NCBI GenBank assembly: GCA_902782875.1
Contig: CACZPE010000057.1
Location: forward strand, 1-6,336
Direction: 5' to 3'
DNA from: an uncultured Ruminococcus sp.
GTDB lineage: Bacteria > Bacillota_A > Clostridia > Oscillospirales > Ruminococcaceae
Length of the DNA stretch: 6,336 nucleotides
The notes beneath the pieces were generated by a model. The model worked only from the letters and a program-made list of their open reading frames with translations, searched no databases and was not told the origin of the DNA. Position 1 is the stretch's first letter; every line of letters begins with the position of its first letter. Of this stretch, positions 5,688 to 6,336 are shown in pieces. Made by a program: the position numbers and the translations under genes.

Positions 5688-6267
5688 TCATTCTATTGTT
5701 TCGGTAGTCTTTCTTCCGATATAGATATATTCCATTAAGGCATTAAACTCTTTAACATCATCAGAATCACCCTCAATATGATTATCAACGAGATAAAATC
5801 TTTTGGCTTCTTCAAAATCTCTATATTTTATGCCTATACTTTCAAATGTATTTCCAACTGATTCAATAAGATTATATAGATAATCATATATACTACCGCT
5901 CATTTCTTTAAGGTATTGAGCATCCTGTGTGCGAGGGACATCATTTAGATCATAGTTTATTGGATTTCCCTTATACCAAGCAAATGTCTGAATACGTTCT
6001 GCTGAAAATGCAGAATCATTTTCTCCAGAAAGGATATGGTCAAGTGCTTTCTGGCAGGACTCAACTTTTATAAACGGAGATGTTGTATGAGCCAAGACAT
6101 ATACATCTGCATCTACCGTATTTATAAACGCTCTGTATATATCGAATCCCTTTACTAAATCTCCATCCAACCACACAGGTCTTTGTAAAAACCTTGTCTC
6201 TTTGGGAATGTATTGTTTCACAGTTGGATCGGAACAGTATACATATACCTCATGGTCGCCAGTATCT
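5688..6267 (-). pseudogene. Broken cytidylyltransferase (CMP-sialic-acid-synthetase-like) remnant with foreign C-terminus
   Basis: The frame is open from 6320 down to the TGA at 5688-5690. From about 6266 it reads like the middle of an acylneuraminate-cytidylyltransferase-type enzyme, which makes CMP-activated sugars for surface glycans: EVYVYCSDPTV, FLQRPVWLD, ADVYVLAHTTSPFIK, DSAFSAERIQTF, then PRTQD. Intact enzymes are about 220-240 residues and begin with a nucleotide-binding loop of the type ARGGSKxxxxKN, which is absent; a stop (TAA, 6321-6323) lies just upstream. After PRTQD (to about 5922) the usual VETSGxYIF continuation is missing and about 77 unrelated residues follow. GTG 6219-6221 is the first possible start, but it falls inside the conserved part, so a functional start there is unlikely. 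Base use is clearly AT-richer than the operon. Probably inactive; a short expressed fragment cannot be excluded. Confidence 0.7.
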
Positions 6268-6336
6268 GTGCGACCTCCATAGGGTGAAGGATAAAAGGTC
6301 TGTCGGTGAATTTTCTCCGCTTACCCTGATGCATTA
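6268..6336 (+). mobile_element. Probable 5' end of a group II intron (cut by window edge)
   Basis: GTGCGACC at 6268-6275 matches the GUGYG start of bacterial group II introns, and ATAGGGTG follows at 6279-6286, much as in the well-known GTGCGCCC...ATAGGGTG start of Clostridium-type introns. AGGGTGAAG (6281-6289) can pair with CTTACCCT (6320-6327) with one bulged base, extended by CAT (6278-6280) with ATG (6329-6331), as expected for an early domain I helix. The nucleotidyltransferase-like minus-strand reading stops resembling its family at this point. The reverse-transcriptase gene and 3' end, if present, lie to the right of the window. Confidence 0.5.

Noticed and set aside
6219..6221. GTG as a genuine start of the minus-strand gene
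   Set aside because: The conserved family sequence EVYVYCSDPT continues upstream in the same frame, so the codon is internal.

Overview
The window looks like chromosomal DNA of a Gram-positive gut-type Clostridia, most likely Ruminococcus or a relative. This is inferred from moderate GC content, AAGGAG-type ribosome sites, a canonical vegetative promoter, and the style of the FtsX-family transporter. No marker gene fixes the taxon.

Layout. Positions 1-150 hold the 3' tail of an unseen upstream transcription unit: a small hairpin, a conserved 20-base motif, then a terminator-like hairpin. Positions 205-330 hold seven copies of a 9-base word, ATGT(A/C)CTCA. A strong extended -10 promoter (462-490) with an inverted repeat over it drives a leader of about 160 bases that folds into several hairpins. 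A three-gene operon follows on the + strand: a GAF-domain/ABC ATPase fusion (661-1866), a large FtsX/MacB-type permease with a long extracytoplasmic coiled coil (1873-4548), and a multi-pass membrane protein with paired cysteine motifs (4630-5418). After the operon the conserved 20-base motif appears again (5487-5506), also directly followed by a strong terminator hairpin.

The right end is different in character. It is AT-richer and lies on the - strand. A remnant of a CMP-sialic-acid-synthetase-like nucleotidyltransferase (5688-6267) has lost its N-terminal catalytic loop and has an unrelated C-terminus, but keeps its own terminator. Its upstream edge is probably cut by a group II intron on the + strand, whose 5' end (GTGCGACC...ATAGGGTG) begins at 6268 and runs off the window.

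How the parts work together (inference): the ATPase powers the permease as a type VII (MacB/LolCDE-like) mechanotransmission system rather than a classical importer. The N-terminal GAF domain would let a cytoplasmic ligand or redox signal gate the ATPase, and the third protein may be an accessory subunit. The most novel points are the GAF-ABC fusion with its partner genes, the repeated terminator-associated element, the structured leader with a possible ribosome-site switch, and the broken nucleotidyltransferase/group II intron junction.
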